64,000 nucleotides of DNA from SAR202 cluster bacterium bin90 (GTDB taxonomy: Bacteria > Chloroflexota > Dehalococcoidia > Lucifugimonadales > JADFKI01): NCBI GenBank assembly GCA_002238855.1, contig MPND01000004.1, positions 53,623 through 117,622 of the forward strand. The letters run 5' to 3'. How positions within the stretch are numbered: the first letter of the stretch is position 1; each line of letters starts with the position of its first letter. The translations under genes were made by a program, and so were the position numbers. Below are positions 16,903 through 26,434 of this stretch, one piece after another. The notes beneath the pieces are model-generated. The model did no database searches. It was not told the DNA's origin and was given only the letters and a program-made list of their open reading frames with translations.

Positions 16903-19392
16903 TCACCGCTCAGTACGCACCCACAGCGTTTCCCCGTCACTGATGAACTCCACCGATCCGCGTTCCGCCGTCAGAAAGAGCATCCCGTCGTCCACAAACT
17001 CCCGAAGCCTTTCAAGCACCTCTGCATGCGGATGCCCGTATCGATTGCCCTCACCCACCGAAATCACCCCGGCGGCGGGACTCACCGCATTAAGAAATAC
17101 TGGCGTAGAGCTGCTGTCGCTCCCGTGATGCGGCACCTTCAACACATCGCTATCCACATCGGTGCCCCTTGCCACCAGTGCCCGCTCTTCCTCTGCGAAG
17201 ATGTCTCCTGTCAGCAGCATGCTCACCTCGCCGTACACCAGCCGCAGCACCAGCGATGCATTATACGCGTCCGATTCCGTGCCGCGTAGCAGCTCGCTCG
17301 GCGGTCCCAGTACTTCGACAAGAACATCGCGGTCAAGCGCGATGACCTGTCCCGCTCTCGCCTCGATCACCATTGCTCCATCGGTCTGCTCCTCCCTCAC
17401 GGCCCTTTCCCACGCCTGATATGTCGCGCTCTCGTATTCGATGCGCCGCTCCAATACCGCTCCCACATCGTACCTCTCCAGAACCTGTACAAGTCCGCCT
17501 ATGTGGTCGCTGTTCGGGTGCGTAGCCGCCACGATGTCAAGGTGTCTGTCAGTGAATCGCATGCGCTCCCCGAGCAGACGAGTCATCAAGAGTGGATCCG
17601 CGCCTCCGTCAACGACCATCTGCCTGCCGCCCGGAGTCTCTATGAAAATAGCGTCACCTTGACCCACATCGAAGAAAACGACATGCAGGCGGTCCTCATT
17701 CGTGAGCGCCTGCGACCATGCCAGAGACGCGAAGAAGGCAGCAGGCACAAGCAGCCACATCGCTATATTCCTGGAGCGGGACACTTTAGCTGCTTGCGGA
17801 GAACCCCAATTCGCTTGCGACGAGTTTCTATGACCACGCCACAAGACCATCCGCCGCAAGAACCCGCGCACCGCCCCGCGGAACATCATTGTCGCGCCGT
17901 ATGCCAGCAGCAGTACGCCGTAATACGCAGCGACAGCCGGCGCCGCTAGGTCTCCTATGTCAACCGACGCGCCCGGCAGCCCTGCCAGCAGGGTAACCAA
18001 GCCGGTAAGGTACGCGCCCGCGCCCCAAGTCAGCCAGCCGAGCGGCGTCGCGAGCGTAGTGCTCACCAGTCCGGCAAGCGCCGCGCCTGCACTCCCCACT
18101 ATGAGAAACGGCAGCACTGGCAGAGTCAGCACAGACGCCGGTATGCCCAGAGTCGATACTCGCTCGAAGTGGAACGCAATCAACGGCAATGTCGCTATGG
18201 TCGCCGCAAGCGATACGCCCAGCATATCCGCGATACCGACAATTGGCGTGCGCATTATGGACCGCCGCCCGATTAGCCGTTCGACAGTCGCCTTCAGCCC
18301 GTCCCCGAAGGTATCCGAATACGCCGCAATGCCCGCGATCGCCGCGAAGCTGAGCTGAAACGATATGCTGTACAAGACGGATGGCGATATCGCAACCATC
18401 AGCGCGGCAGCGACTCCGATTGGCGCAAGCGATCCGCGCTGCCTGCCGAACGCCAGCGATGCCAGGAACACGCTGCCCATTATGCACGCCCGCGTCGCCG
18501 ATGGAGACATCCCGGAAAGCAAGCCGTACAGCCAGATTACCAGCAGCGGCGCAATCAGGTGTAGGTGATGCTTCCTGCCCAGGAGCGCGCCGCTCGCCGC
18601 AAGACTGATGCCGAGCAATATGCCCACATGCAACCCGGAAATCGCCAGTAGGTGCGCCGTGCCTGTTCGTCGAAATGCGTCGGTCAGCTCAGTCGGGATG
18701 TTTCGCCGCAATCCCAGCAGCGTCGCCTGTCCTAGTGCAGCCTGTGGCTCAGGCACTACGACTGCGATGGACGCGGCAAGTTGCCGCCTGACGCTGTATA
18801 GCGAGCGGTAGAATGGGTTGCCCTCGCCTGTCCCGATAATCGCGACACTGCGCGCGTCCAGCACCTCCGCGATGCCCTGCCGTGCCAGATATGCCGCGTA
18901 GTCGAACTCCTCCAACTCAGGCGGCTCCCCAATAGTCCCCTCGACCCGCAGGCGGTCTCCATATCGGAAGTAAGGCGCTTCGCGACGCTCGGCTATCTCG
19001 GCAGTCGCCCGCGCCGTCACCAGAAGCGTACCCTCCGCAGGCATCCACGCGCCGCCGTAAGGCCTGATGCGCTCTGCGCCCAGCCGGAAGCGAGCGAAGC
19101 TCCCCAATGCCTCCACATCACTCAGCACCACGCCCTCAACCTGCTGTGGACGAAGGCTTGCGTATGTGGGCAACGCCGTATCATCGTTCACCGCCACGCG
19201 CACAACACCGAGAATGAAAGTAAGCGCGATAAGCGCGGGCCAGGGCGACCTCCGCAGGCTGGCAAGCAGGAGCGCGCCCGAAAGCGCCGCGACGGCGAAC
19301 AGGACAAGCGGCACCAGCGGGATGCCCAGGCCGAACTCCAGGGCGACAAGTGCCCCACCCACGAAAGATGCGGCAGCAGCTAGCAGTTTCAT
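16903..19392 (-). CDS. comEC: DNA internalisation protein ComEC/Rec2
   Basis: Competence channel protein of about 829 residues. N-terminal TM helices and an OB-like extracellular segment (about 60-210) are followed by the Competence domain (LLGLRRNIPTELTDAFRRTGTAHLLAISGLHVGILLGI). About ten TM helices precede the C-terminal metallo-beta-lactamase domain, with VVFFDVGQGDAIFIETPGGRQMVVDGG, THPNSDHIGG, MLLTGDI and LKVPHHGSDSS. The start is ATG 19392, and minus-strand TATATT (19406-19401) lies only eight bases before it, suggesting a leaderless mRNA; the frame extends to 19440. No comEA is adjacent. Confidence 0.93.
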   Translation of the reverse strand: MKLLAAAASFVGGALVALEFGLGIPLVPLVLFAVAALSGALLLASLRRSPWPALIALTFILGVVRVAVNDDTALPTYASLRPQQVEGVVLSDVEALGSFARFRLGAERIRPYGGAWMPAEGTLLVTARATAEIAERREAPYFRYGDRLRVEGTIGEPPELEEFDYAAYLARQGIAEVLDARSVAIIGTGEGNPFYRSLYSVRRQLAASIAVVVPEPQAALGQATLLGLRRNIPTELTDAFRRTGTAHLLAISGLHVGILLGISLAASGALLGRKHHLHLIAPLLVIWLYGLLSGMSPSATRACIMGSVFLASLAFGRQRGSLAPIGVAAALMVAISPSVLYSISFQLSFAAIAGIAAYSDTFGDGLKATVERLIGRRSIMRTPIVGIADMLGVSLAATIATLPLIAFHFERVSTLGIPASVLTLPVLPFLIVGSAGAALAGLVSTTLATPLGWLTWGAGAYLTGLVTLLAGLPGASVDIGDLAAPAVAAYYGVLLLAYGATMMFRGAVRGFLRRMVLWRGHRNSSQANWGSPQAAKVSRSRNIAMWLLVPAAFFASLAWSQALTNEDRLHVVFFDVGQGDAIFIETPGGRQMVVDGGADPLLMTRLLGERMRFTDRHLDIVAATHPNSDHIGGLVQVLERYDVGAVLERRIEYESATYQAWERAVREEQTDGAMVIEARAGQVIALDRDVLVEVLGPPSELLRGTESDAYNASLVLRLVYGEVSMLLTGDIFAEEERALVARGTDVDSDVLKVPHHGSDSSSTPVFLNAVSPAAGVISVGEGNRYGHPHAEVLERLREFVDDGMLFLTAERGSVEFISDGETLWVRTER

Positions 19393-19508
19393 AGGATAAG
19401 AATATATATCATCGCGAAAGGACGCGCTGCTGTTTGCCACATTCCTGAGAAATTACTGCGAACTGCTAGAGTCTATCGGACTGCGAAGAAAATGACCCTG
19501 TACCGTGT

Positions 19509-19537
19509 TTGACCGCTAATAGAGGCTTGGCTATTAT
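19509..19537 (+). promoter_or_regulatory. Promoter giving a leaderless mRNA for the trypsin-like protease
   Basis: TTGACC (19509-19514), a 17-base spacer and TATTAT (19532-19537) are followed by only six bases before ATG 19544. Transcription starting seven bases after the -10 box would begin at the A of the start codon. No Shine-Dalgarno sequence is present. Confidence 0.7.
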
Positions 19538-19543
19538 GGATGT

Positions 19544-20716
19544 ATGAAGACTCTACGCATTTCACTGGTGGCTGCGCTCGTTGTCGCGTTCGTCATCGCC
19601 GCCACTGCTTGCTCGCAAGATGCTGGTCCTGCGTCAGCTCAACAACTCTCGACCTTTTCCGGCGAGGCGGTTCAGGAAGCCACGCCTGCGCCAAATGTGG
19701 AAGAACCCGCGCCTCACCTCCCTAAGGGTATTCCCGACAATCCATTCATCGCGCACTCCGCGCCCAACCCACCTCCTGCAACGCTGACATCTCTGCCATC
19801 CATATCGACTCTCGTCCACGAGATCGAGCCTGCGGTCGCCTCCATTTCAGTGGAGTCCGTCAGCCGCGGCATGTTCTTCGACTTCGCCAATGAGGGCGCA
19901 GGCACCGGTGTCGTCATCCGGCCCGATGGCTACATAGTGACCAACTTCCATGTCATTCAGGGCGCGAACGACATACAGGTAACGCTCTCCAATGGCAAGA
20001 CCTACGACGCCAAGATTGTGGGTCGCGACATCATCACGGACCTGGCAGTTCTCAAGATCGACGACGAGAATCTGACGACCATCACCATGGGTGATTCGGA
20101 CAACATCCATGTAGGCGACTGGGTGGTTGCGCTCGGCAACGCTCTCGCACTCAAGGGCGGTCCGACGGTCACGCTCGGCATCGTTAGCGCGCGAGGACGC
20201 ACCCTCAGCACAGAGCGCGGCGATCTCTACGACCTCATTCAGACAGATGCCGCGATCAATGACGGCAACAGCGGTGGCCCGCTCATCAATCTCAATGGCG
20301 AGGTCATTGGCATCAATACCGCGATAATTCGTCAGGCGCAGGGTATCGGCTTCGCAATCAGCTCCACTGCCGCCCAGCCCATAATAAACAGCCTCATCAC
20401 TCATGGTCGTGTGGTCAGGCCGCTTATAGGTTTAACGGGCGCAGATGTAACGCCCGCTCGCGCAAACCAGCTCGGCCTGAATGTTGATGAGGGCATCATC
20501 GTTACCCGCATGACTCTCGACGGCCCCGCCTACGAAGGCGGCATCCGCGTCGGCGATGTCATCACCAAGCTGAACGACATTCCCACACCCGACATGGCGG
20601 CATTCCTCACCCTGCTATGGACATTTGAGATAGACCAGGAGATCCAGGTCGAGTACATCCACGAGAACGAGACGCAGGTAACCGGCGTCACTCTCATCGA
20701 GCGACCGTCGCTCTAG
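19544..20716 (+). CDS. Trypsin-like serine protease with PDZ domain (HtrA/DegP type), lipoprotein
   Basis: Extracytoplasmic serine protease of 390 residues. A signal sequence ends at Cys23 (AATAC, a weak lipobox), followed by a Pro/Ala-rich linker to about residue 85. The protease domain has the triad His136 (VTNFHVIQG), Asp166 (TDLAVLKI) and Ser243 (DGNSGGPLINL). One PDZ domain covers about residues 300-385 (GIIVTRMTLDGPAYEGGIRVGDVI). HtrA proteases degrade or refold damaged exported proteins. The single PDZ and N-terminal anchor are like Gram-positive HtrA. The gene ends overlapping the convergent menG stop by four bases. Confidence 0.92.
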   Translation: MKTLRISLVAALVVAFVIAATACSQDAGPASAQQLSTFSGEAVQEATPAPNVEEPAPHLPKGIPDNPFIAHSAPNPPPATLTSLPSISTLVHEIEPAVASISVESVSRGMFFDFANEGAGTGVVIRPDGYIVTNFHVIQGANDIQVTLSNGKTYDAKIVGRDIITDLAVLKIDDENLTTITMGDSDNIHVGDWVVALGNALALKGGPTVTLGIVSARGRTLSTERGDLYDLIQTDAAINDGNSGGPLINLNGEVIGINTAIIRQAQGIGFAISSTAAQPIINSLITHGRVVRPLIGLTGADVTPARANQLGLNVDEGIIVTRMTLDGPAYEGGIRVGDVITKLNDIPTPDMAAFLTLLWTFEIDQEIQVEYIHENETQVTGVTLIERPSL

Positions 20717-21435
20717 CCAACCTCACCCGTAACAATCGCCACCATCCCCATCCCCAGGCTGCGCCGCCTTACATCCCGCAGTCCCGCGCTCTCCATCGCC
20801 TCCGCAAGCTGCCTCGCGCTCAGGAACTCGTCCACCGACTGCGGCAGGTACGAGTACGCCTCGCTATCCCCAGCCAGTACCGCCCCAAGCACCGGCGCCA
20901 CCTTCTGAAAGCACCACGGCAATGCCCGATTATGCAGCCCCTTGCCCTCCATCCGCACGATCTCTAGCACCACCACGCGACCGCCCGGCTGCACGACCCG
21001 CGCCATCTCCCGCAGCGCGCGCGGCACATCGATGAAGTTTCGCACGCCAAAGCCCACAGTCACACACACGAAGCTGTCATCCTCGAACGGCAGCGCATGC
21101 GCGTCCCCCACTGAGAAGTCCGTCCTATCGCTCAACCCCTGCCGCGCCGCCTTGCCCTTTGCAAGCGCAAGCATCTCCGGCACAAAGTCCAGCCCCACCA
21201 CATGCTCGACACTCGGCTTCCGCGCAAGGTCGAATGCGAAGTCCCCGGTGCCGCAGGCAACATCCAGCGCCGCGCCATCCAGCCCAGAACCAACGGCGTC
21301 ATACGCCGCCAGTCGCCGCCATGCATAGTGCATGCCGCCCGTCATCACCGTGTTCAGCAGGTCGTACCGCCGCGATATGCGCCCGAACATGCGGCTCACA
21401 TAGCGCGCGCGCTCCTCGCCTCGCAGTTGCGCCAC
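20713..21435 (-). CDS. menG: Demethylmenaquinone methyltransferase MenG/UbiE
   Basis: SAM-dependent C-methyltransferase of 240 residues that performs the final step of menaquinone biosynthesis. UbiE signatures are FGRISRRYDLLNTVMTGGMHYAWRR, the SAM-binding ALDVACGTGDFAFDLA, GLDFVPEMLALAK and the GFGVRNFIDVPRALREMARVVQPGGRVVVLEI segment. The GTG start at 21435 shares its G with the TAG stop of the upstream nnrDE gene, so the two are coupled. The frame is open further upstream but lacks family similarity. No other men genes are present. Confidence 0.92.
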   Translation of the reverse strand: MAQLRGEERARYVSRMFGRISRRYDLLNTVMTGGMHYAWRRLAAYDAVGSGLDGAALDVACGTGDFAFDLARKPSVEHVVGLDFVPEMLALAKGKAARQGLSDRTDFSVGDAHALPFEDDSFVCVTVGFGVRNFIDVPRALREMARVVQPGGRVVVLEIVRMEGKGLHNRALPWCFQKVAPVLGAVLAGDSEAYSYLPQSVDEFLSARQLAEAMESAGLRDVRRRSLGMGMVAIVTGEVG

Positions 21436-22997
21436 TAGCCGCCGTCCCCTTCGCGCATCGCCTTGATCGCCAGCGGCAACTCTGGCAGTAGATCGCTTGC
21501 CACCATCCCCGTGTCGCCCAGCCTGCTTCGCACGCACTCACCTGCCAGCCCGTGCAAATACACACCAAGCGCCGCCGCATCTTCGAGTGACACCCCTTGT
21601 GATAGCAAGCCCGCAATGCTCCCCGCCAGCACATCACCAGTTCCCGCCGTCGCAAGCCCGGGATTGGCGAACGGAGACACCATCGCCCGCCCGACCGGAT
21701 ATGCGACGACCGTATGCGCTCCCTTCAGCACAACGATCTTATTCCACTGCGCTGCCGACTCAACCGCGACGCCTATGCGGTCCGCCTGCACCTGCCCGGT
21801 GCTCATACCCGTGAGACGCGCCATCTCCCCCGGATGCGGCGTCAGTACTGCCAAGTCAGTAAACCGCTCCCACCATCGCTCCGTTCGCGCCAGCGTGTTC
21901 AGCCCGTCCGCGTCAACCACCGTCGGTGGCAACTGCTCGTCTGATAACAACACGCTCTCGATGAACTTCTGCATATCCGCCGCCTGCCCCATGCCGCACC
22001 CAATCAGCAAGCTGTTGTAGTCGCCCAGCGCACCCAGCACATCGCCCGCAGACGATGGCAGCGCAACGCCCGGAGAAGACTCCCCAAGCGGCAGGTACGT
22101 CGGCTCCGTCGCCTTGCCCGCCACCGCCATCTGTATGGACGACGGCAGCGCAATCGTAACCAGCCCGCTGCCCACCCGCGTAGCCGCGCTCCCCGCCAGG
22201 TACGCCGCCCCGATGTAGTTCAGCGATCCCGCCACAACCATCGTCCTGCCGAAGCTACCCTTGTGCGAGTCCGATGGACGCAGGGGCAGCATCGGACGCA
22301 TATTGCCATCGGTCATCAAAGACAGCGGCACATCACCATCCACGTTGTCCGGCAGCCCGATCTCCACCGTGTCCAGCCTGCCAATCCGCGATGCGGCAGT
22401 ATATGCGTAATGCCCGACCTTGGGATATCCCATCGACAGGGTGATGTCCACCGCGGGACAAGCAGGATCGGCGTCACCGCTGTCTCCATCCATCCCGCTC
22501 GGCACATCGATAGCGACCGTTGACATTTCAGGACGCGCAGCCTTCGTCTCCGCCAGCATCAGCAGAATGTCTCGCACCGTTCCCTCAAGCGGTCTCAGGC
22601 GCCCGATTCCCAGCACCGCATCCACCACCACATGCGCCGTACCGAGAAGTCCCCGCAGCCGCCGCAGCCCGTCATCGCCCGATGCGGCAACGACCGAAAT
22701 GCCGAGTCCGTTGACGATGTCCAGTTTCGGGTCGGGCGCGCGCCTGTCGCGGCAGATGTACACGCTTACTCGCGCACCCCAGCGATGCAGGTGCCGCGCC
22801 ACCACAAGCCCGTCGCCGCCATTGTTGCCCGGCCCCACCAGCACAACCACCGGCACGCCGAACAGCGGGGAGAATCGCCGGCGGATGTAGCGCGCCGATT
22901 CCAGCCCGGCCCGCTCCATCAGCGCATCCTTGGACACGCCCATCTCCTCGGAGCGGTCCTCAATGCGCCGCATCTCGTCGGCGGTTACAATCTTCAT
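21435..22997 (-). CDS. nnrD: Bifunctional NAD(P)H-hydrate epimerase / ADP-dependent dehydratase
   Basis: Repair enzyme of 520 residues that restores hydrated NAD(P)H. The N-terminal epimerase domain (1-220, YjeF-N) shows DEMRRIEDRSEEMGVS, VVLVGPGNNGGDGLVVARHL and VAIDVPSGMDGDSG. The C-terminal ribokinase-like dehydratase domain (230-520) shows SHKGSFGRTMVVAGS, the conserved LTPHPGEMARLTG and NPGLATAGTGDVLAGSIAGLLSQG with its catalytic Asp. The fused arrangement is usual in bacteria. It is followed by menG with a one-base overlap and preceded by an LLM oxidoreductase 16 bases away. Confidence 0.93.
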   Translation of the reverse strand: MKIVTADEMRRIEDRSEEMGVSKDALMERAGLESARYIRRRFSPLFGVPVVVLVGPGNNGGDGLVVARHLHRWGARVSVYICRDRRAPDPKLDIVNGLGISVVAASGDDGLRRLRGLLGTAHVVVDAVLGIGRLRPLEGTVRDILLMLAETKAARPEMSTVAIDVPSGMDGDSGDADPACPAVDITLSMGYPKVGHYAYTAASRIGRLDTVEIGLPDNVDGDVPLSLMTDGNMRPMLPLRPSDSHKGSFGRTMVVAGSLNYIGAAYLAGSAATRVGSGLVTIALPSSIQMAVAGKATEPTYLPLGESSPGVALPSSAGDVLGALGDYNSLLIGCGMGQAADMQKFIESVLLSDEQLPPTVVDADGLNTLARTERWWERFTDLAVLTPHPGEMARLTGMSTGQVQADRIGVAVESAAQWNKIVVLKGAHTVVAYPVGRAMVSPFANPGLATAGTGDVLAGSIAGLLSQGVSLEDAAALGVYLHGLAGECVRSRLGDTGMVASDLLPELPLAIKAMREGDGG

Positions 22998-23013
22998 CCG
23001 CGGTGGCCTCTCG

Positions 23014-23943
23014 CTAGCCGACCAGCGACTTCAGCAGCGCCTGTGTCCGCGCCACCGAAGCATCGGCATCATCGCCCACCGGAAACACCGATGCGACGAA
23101 CTCGGTTGCTCCCGCGTCTGCAAACGCCCGGATCTGCCGCTCGACCTCCGCTTCATTCCCCACAACTGCGACCTCCGAAGGTCCCTCTACATCCTCCACA
23201 TCCAGGATGCGGCGGTAGTTCACAAGAGTGCCGTACCGCTCGAACAGTTCCGCCGCCTGCGCTCTTCCCGCCGACTCGTCGTCCGTCACAGCGACCGGCA
23301 GCCCCACCACAACACGCGGGCTAGGCCTACCCGCATCCTCTGCCGCCGCGTTGATGCGAGGCGCCACATGCGAATCAATGGCTTTCACACCCGCCATCCA
23401 GGTAACGGTGCCATCCGCAACCGCGCCGCCCAGCCTTAGCATTCTCGGCGCGAGCGCAGAGACAATTACGGATACCGGCAGCCCGTCCGACAGAGCCAGC
23501 TCCGCATGCACGTTGTAGAAGTCGCCATCGAAGTCAACCTTGCCCTCATCTATGAGCGGCCGCAGCACCGCAAGGTACTCCTCCACATGCTTCGCCGGTC
23601 GGTCATAAGACAGCCCCAGCACATTCTCGATGCCGGGCTTGTGCGACGGCCCGATGCCCAGCGTCAGCCTTCCGCCTGCGGCAATCTGCGTTGTAATCGC
23701 CTGCTGCGCCAGCATCGTTGGATGACGCGGATATGTCGGCACGACCCCTGTGCCCAGCGTGATCCGCTCGGTCTGCGTTCCGACAAGCGCCAATGCCGTC
23801 AGCGCATCCGGCCCCCGCGCCGAAATGTGCGGCAGCCAGTAGCTGTCGAACCCGTCAGCCTCCGCCTGCACGCCCTGCGCCACGACCTCGTCCAGTCGTA
23901 TCTTGTCCGTTGGCGCCCCTCCAACAAATAGCCCGATCTTCAT
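23014..23943 (-). CDS. LLM-class flavin/F420-dependent oxidoreductase
   Basis: Luciferase-like TIM-barrel enzyme of 309 residues. The pattern MKIGLFVGGAPTDKIRLDEVVAQGVQAEADGFDSYWLPHI, then TERITLGTGVVPTYPRHPTMLAQQAITTQ and GGRLTLGIGPSHKPGIENVLGLSYDRPAKHVEEYL, is typical of F420-dependent LLM reductases in Actinobacteria and Chloroflexota. The substrate cannot be predicted. AAGGAG lies seven bases before ATG 23943. It sits between acpS and nnrDE on the minus strand, probably in one operon. Confidence 0.9.
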   Translation of the reverse strand: MKIGLFVGGAPTDKIRLDEVVAQGVQAEADGFDSYWLPHISARGPDALTALALVGTQTERITLGTGVVPTYPRHPTMLAQQAITTQIAAGGRLTLGIGPSHKPGIENVLGLSYDRPAKHVEEYLAVLRPLIDEGKVDFDGDFYNVHAELALSDGLPVSVIVSALAPRMLRLGGAVADGTVTWMAGVKAIDSHVAPRINAAAEDAGRPSPRVVVGLPVAVTDDESAGRAQAAELFERYGTLVNYRRILDVEDVEGPSEVAVVGNEAEVERQIRAFADAGATEFVASVFPVGDDADASVARTQALLKSLVG

Positions 23944-23993
23944 GCAATTGCTCCTTAAATGTCCTGGTTAACCGGTTGCCGCTTATGACTGAG

Positions 23994-24383
23994 TCATCGC
24001 CGCGGCACAAGATTGCCACGCTCGCTCTCGCCGACCACCGACGCCACCGCGAACTCACGCGAGTGCGACAGCGATACCGCAATGTCGGTCAGCCCGATCT
24101 TCTCCGCGCGCGTCGTCGCCGTCCCGCTCAGTCGTATCGAAGGCGCCTGACCGCGCCCGCGCACCACCTCTATGTCCCGCCAGCGCACCCCGCGTACACC
24201 CGTGCCAAGCAGCTTCATTACTGCCTCTTTCGCGGCAAAACGGCTCGCCAACTGCGGCGCGCGCCCCCGGCAGTACGCCGCTTCGCCCTCCGTGTATATC
24301 CGCCGCAGAAAGCGCTCGCCGTACTGCGCGTAAACTCGCTTCACGCGCTCGATCTCGATTATGTCCACGCCGGTTACAAGCAT
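23994..24383 (-). CDS. acpS: Holo-[acyl-carrier-protein] synthase
   Basis: Phosphopantetheinyl transferase of 129 residues that converts apo-ACP to holo-ACP with CoA as donor. The Mg-binding motifs GVDIIEIERVKR (Asp7) and RFAAKEAVMKLLGTG (Glu and Lys) are intact, and the C-terminal half has VSLSHSREFAVASVV with the conserved Ser-His. Length is normal for AcpS. acpS commonly sits next to nnrD-type genes, as here two genes downstream. Confidence 0.95.
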   Translation of the reverse strand: MLVTGVDIIEIERVKRVYAQYGERFLRRIYTEGEAAYCRGRAPQLASRFAAKEAVMKLLGTGVRGVRWRDIEVVRGRGQAPSIRLSGTATTRAEKIGLTDIAVSLSHSREFAVASVVGESERGNLVPRR

Positions 24384-24498
24384 ATTTGTTATTAGGTGTT
24401 CAGTTGACAGTCAACAGTGTTTTCGTATGGCGGTTCGCCGGCAGGTCAGCTTATCGGTATTTGCGATCGAAATTTGAAGCCGGTCGGCTGGAAACTGA

Positions 24499-25380
24499 CT
24501 ACTGAGAACTGATAACTTCCGGTATCAGCGCTTCCCAGCCAATCGCCATGATATGCGCCCCTTGGCACATCGGGCGGATGTCTCCTATTATTTCCGCCGT
24601 AATCTCCGCGCTGGCACGGCGGCGCGAACCTACAGAGGCGGCAGCGGCATCCATGCGGCTGATAATCGCGTCCGGCACACTTATCCCCGGCACATTCGCG
24701 TTGAAGTTGCGCGCCATATTCCCCGACTTCAGCATGATGCAGCCCGCCAGAATCGGCACGCCGTAGCCCTCCACGCGCCGCATGAAGCCCTCGAAATCGC
24801 CCGCATCATACACAGCCTGCGTCTGGAAGAACGCCGCGCCCGCCTCAATCTTCTCCTCCATGCGCCCGATCTCGCGGTCGAGGTCGTCCGCTCCCGGATT
24901 GACCACCGCCCCAACTAGAAGCTCAGGCGATCCGCGCAGGTCCGCCCCCGACATATCGCTGCCAGCCTGCAAGCCGGTCAGCGATTGCAGCAGCGCCGTC
25001 GAGTTGATGTCGAATACAGGCTTGGCATCGGGATGGTCGCCGCCGCCAGGATGGTCCCCCGTCATCGTTACGATGTTACGCACGCCCAACGCCGCCGCCG
25101 CCAGCACATCCCCCTGCAGCGCGATGCGATTGCGGTCGCGGCAGGTAATCTGCAATATCGGCTCCAGACCCCTGTCAAGCAGCAGGTGGGCAGCAGCTAT
25201 CGGAGCCATGCTCATCCGCGCCGTATGCGAGTCCGTCAGGTTGAACGCATCCACCACATCGCGCAGCGATTCCGCGCGTTCGAGCATCGGCGCGAGCTCC
25301 GTGCCCTTCGGCGGGTTAAGCTCGGTCGTAATCACGAACTTCCCCGATTGAAGCAGTGTAGAGAGAGAATTGTCAGTCAT
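24499..25380 (-). CDS. Methylenetetrahydrofolate reductase family protein
   Basis: TIM-barrel protein of 293 residues in the MTHFR family, which reduces 5,10-methylene-THF to 5-methyl-THF with FAD. Family features are FVITTELNPPKGTEL (with the catalytic Glu), a DAFNLTDSHTARMSM strand, QITCRDRNRIALQGD, NIVTMTGDHPGGGDHPDAKPVFD and AGAAFFQTQAVYD. ATG 25380 starts the conserved part, although the frame is open to 25440. It is divergent from folD, the enzyme that makes its substrate; AT-rich sequence with TATAAT (25458-25463) lies between them. Confidence 0.88.
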   Translation of the reverse strand: MTDNSLSTLLQSGKFVITTELNPPKGTELAPMLERAESLRDVVDAFNLTDSHTARMSMAPIAAAHLLLDRGLEPILQITCRDRNRIALQGDVLAAAALGVRNIVTMTGDHPGGGDHPDAKPVFDINSTALLQSLTGLQAGSDMSGADLRGSPELLVGAVVNPGADDLDREIGRMEEKIEAGAAFFQTQAVYDAGDFEGFMRRVEGYGVPILAGCIMLKSGNMARNFNANVPGISVPDAIISRMDAAAASVGSRRRASAEITAEIIGDIRPMCQGAHIMAIGWEALIPEVISSQ

Positions 25381-25537
25381 AGTAGTCCAGTGTGGGCGGC
25401 TTGGCTTAACTTGATAGGTGCGAACTGCTGGCATTCGCATAGACCCGTTAAGTTGATTATAATTTGGGTAAGATGCAATTGAAAGCGCAGGCAGGCTGGC
25501 ACGCGTGGGCTATGGGCAACCTGAAAGGACGCACGAC

Positions 25538-26434
25538 ATGACCGCAACCCTGATTGACGGCACGAGCATAGCCGCGGAAGTTCGCTCAGAAGTCGGTGAA
25601 GTCGTTACGGAGATGCGCTCCAAGCACGGCATCGCGCCCGGTCTTGCGGTTGTGCTTATCGGCGACGACCCGGCGTCAGCGGTCTATGTCCGCATGAAGG
25701 AGCGCGCCGCAATTGAGGCAGGCATGGTCTCCGAGACAATCATGCTGCCCGCAGACACCTCGCAGGATGATGCGCTCGCAGTCGTACAACGCCTCAACGA
25801 AGACGCCCGCTACCACGGCATCCTTGTGCAGTTGCCTCTGCCCGACCAGATCGACGAAGACACCGTGATCCAGTCCATTAATCCCGATAAGGATGTGGAC
25901 GGTCTGCACCCCTTCAACATGGGCCTCCTGATGGCAGGCAAGCCGCGCTTCATTCCGGCAACGCCTTCCGGCATTCAGCAGATGCTTCTGCGAACAGGCA
26001 ACGACCCCTCCGGCAAGCACGTCGTAGTCTGCGGGCGCAGCAACATCGTCGGCAAGCCCATAATGAATCTGCTCATGCAGCGGCAAGACGGCGCGAACGC
26101 CACCGTCTCCGTCTGCCACACGCGCACCCGCGACCTCGCGGCGATGACCCGTCAGGCGGACATCCTCATCGCAGCCGTGGGCGTTCCTGAGATGATTACC
26201 GCTGACATGGTCAGCGAAGGCGCAGTGGTCATAGATGTCGGCGTGAACCGCGTGGACGCGCCGGAACGCAGGCGCGGCTATCGTCTGGTCGGCGATGTCG
26301 ATTTCGACGCCGTATCGGAGAAGGCAGCCGCCATCACACCCGTCCCCGGCGGCGTCGGCCCCATGACCATCGCCATGCTCCTGCACAACACGCTCAACGC
26401 CGCGCGCTGGTCAATACACCCCGACCTCCGATGA
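25538..26434 (+). CDS. folD: Bifunctional methylene-THF dehydrogenase / methenyl-THF cyclohydrolase FolD
   Basis: Folate C1 enzyme of 298 residues. Signatures include GLAVVLIGDDPASAVYVRMKERAAIEAGM with the active-site region, GILVQLPLPDQIDEDTVIQSINPDKDVDGLHPFNMG, the NADP-binding HVVVCGRSNIVGKPIMNLLMQ and the closing PVPGGVGPMTIAMLL. Notably, the usual catalytic YxxxK appears as YVRMKERAA, so Tyr and Lys are kept. The stop overlaps the queA start by four bases (ATGA). Confidence 0.95.
   Translation: MTATLIDGTSIAAEVRSEVGEVVTEMRSKHGIAPGLAVVLIGDDPASAVYVRMKERAAIEAGMVSETIMLPADTSQDDALAVVQRLNEDARYHGILVQLPLPDQIDEDTVIQSINPDKDVDGLHPFNMGLLMAGKPRFIPATPSGIQQMLLRTGNDPSGKHVVVCGRSNIVGKPIMNLLMQRQDGANATVSVCHTRTRDLAAMTRQADILIAAVGVPEMITADMVSEGAVVIDVGVNRVDAPERRRGYRLVGDVDFDAVSEKAAAITPVPGGVGPMTIAMLLHNTLNAARWSIHPDLR

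Noticed and set aside
20713..20716. Four-base overlap of htrA-like and menG stop codons as a regulatory device
   Set aside because: The palindromic CTAG simply serves as TAG on both strands; compact convergent ends are common and need no special function.
24403..24415. Palindrome GTTGACAGTCAAC between acpS and the MTHFR gene as a repressor operator
   Set aside because: It is a single short palindrome within AACTG-rich sequence, with no matching second site or nearby promoter alignment.
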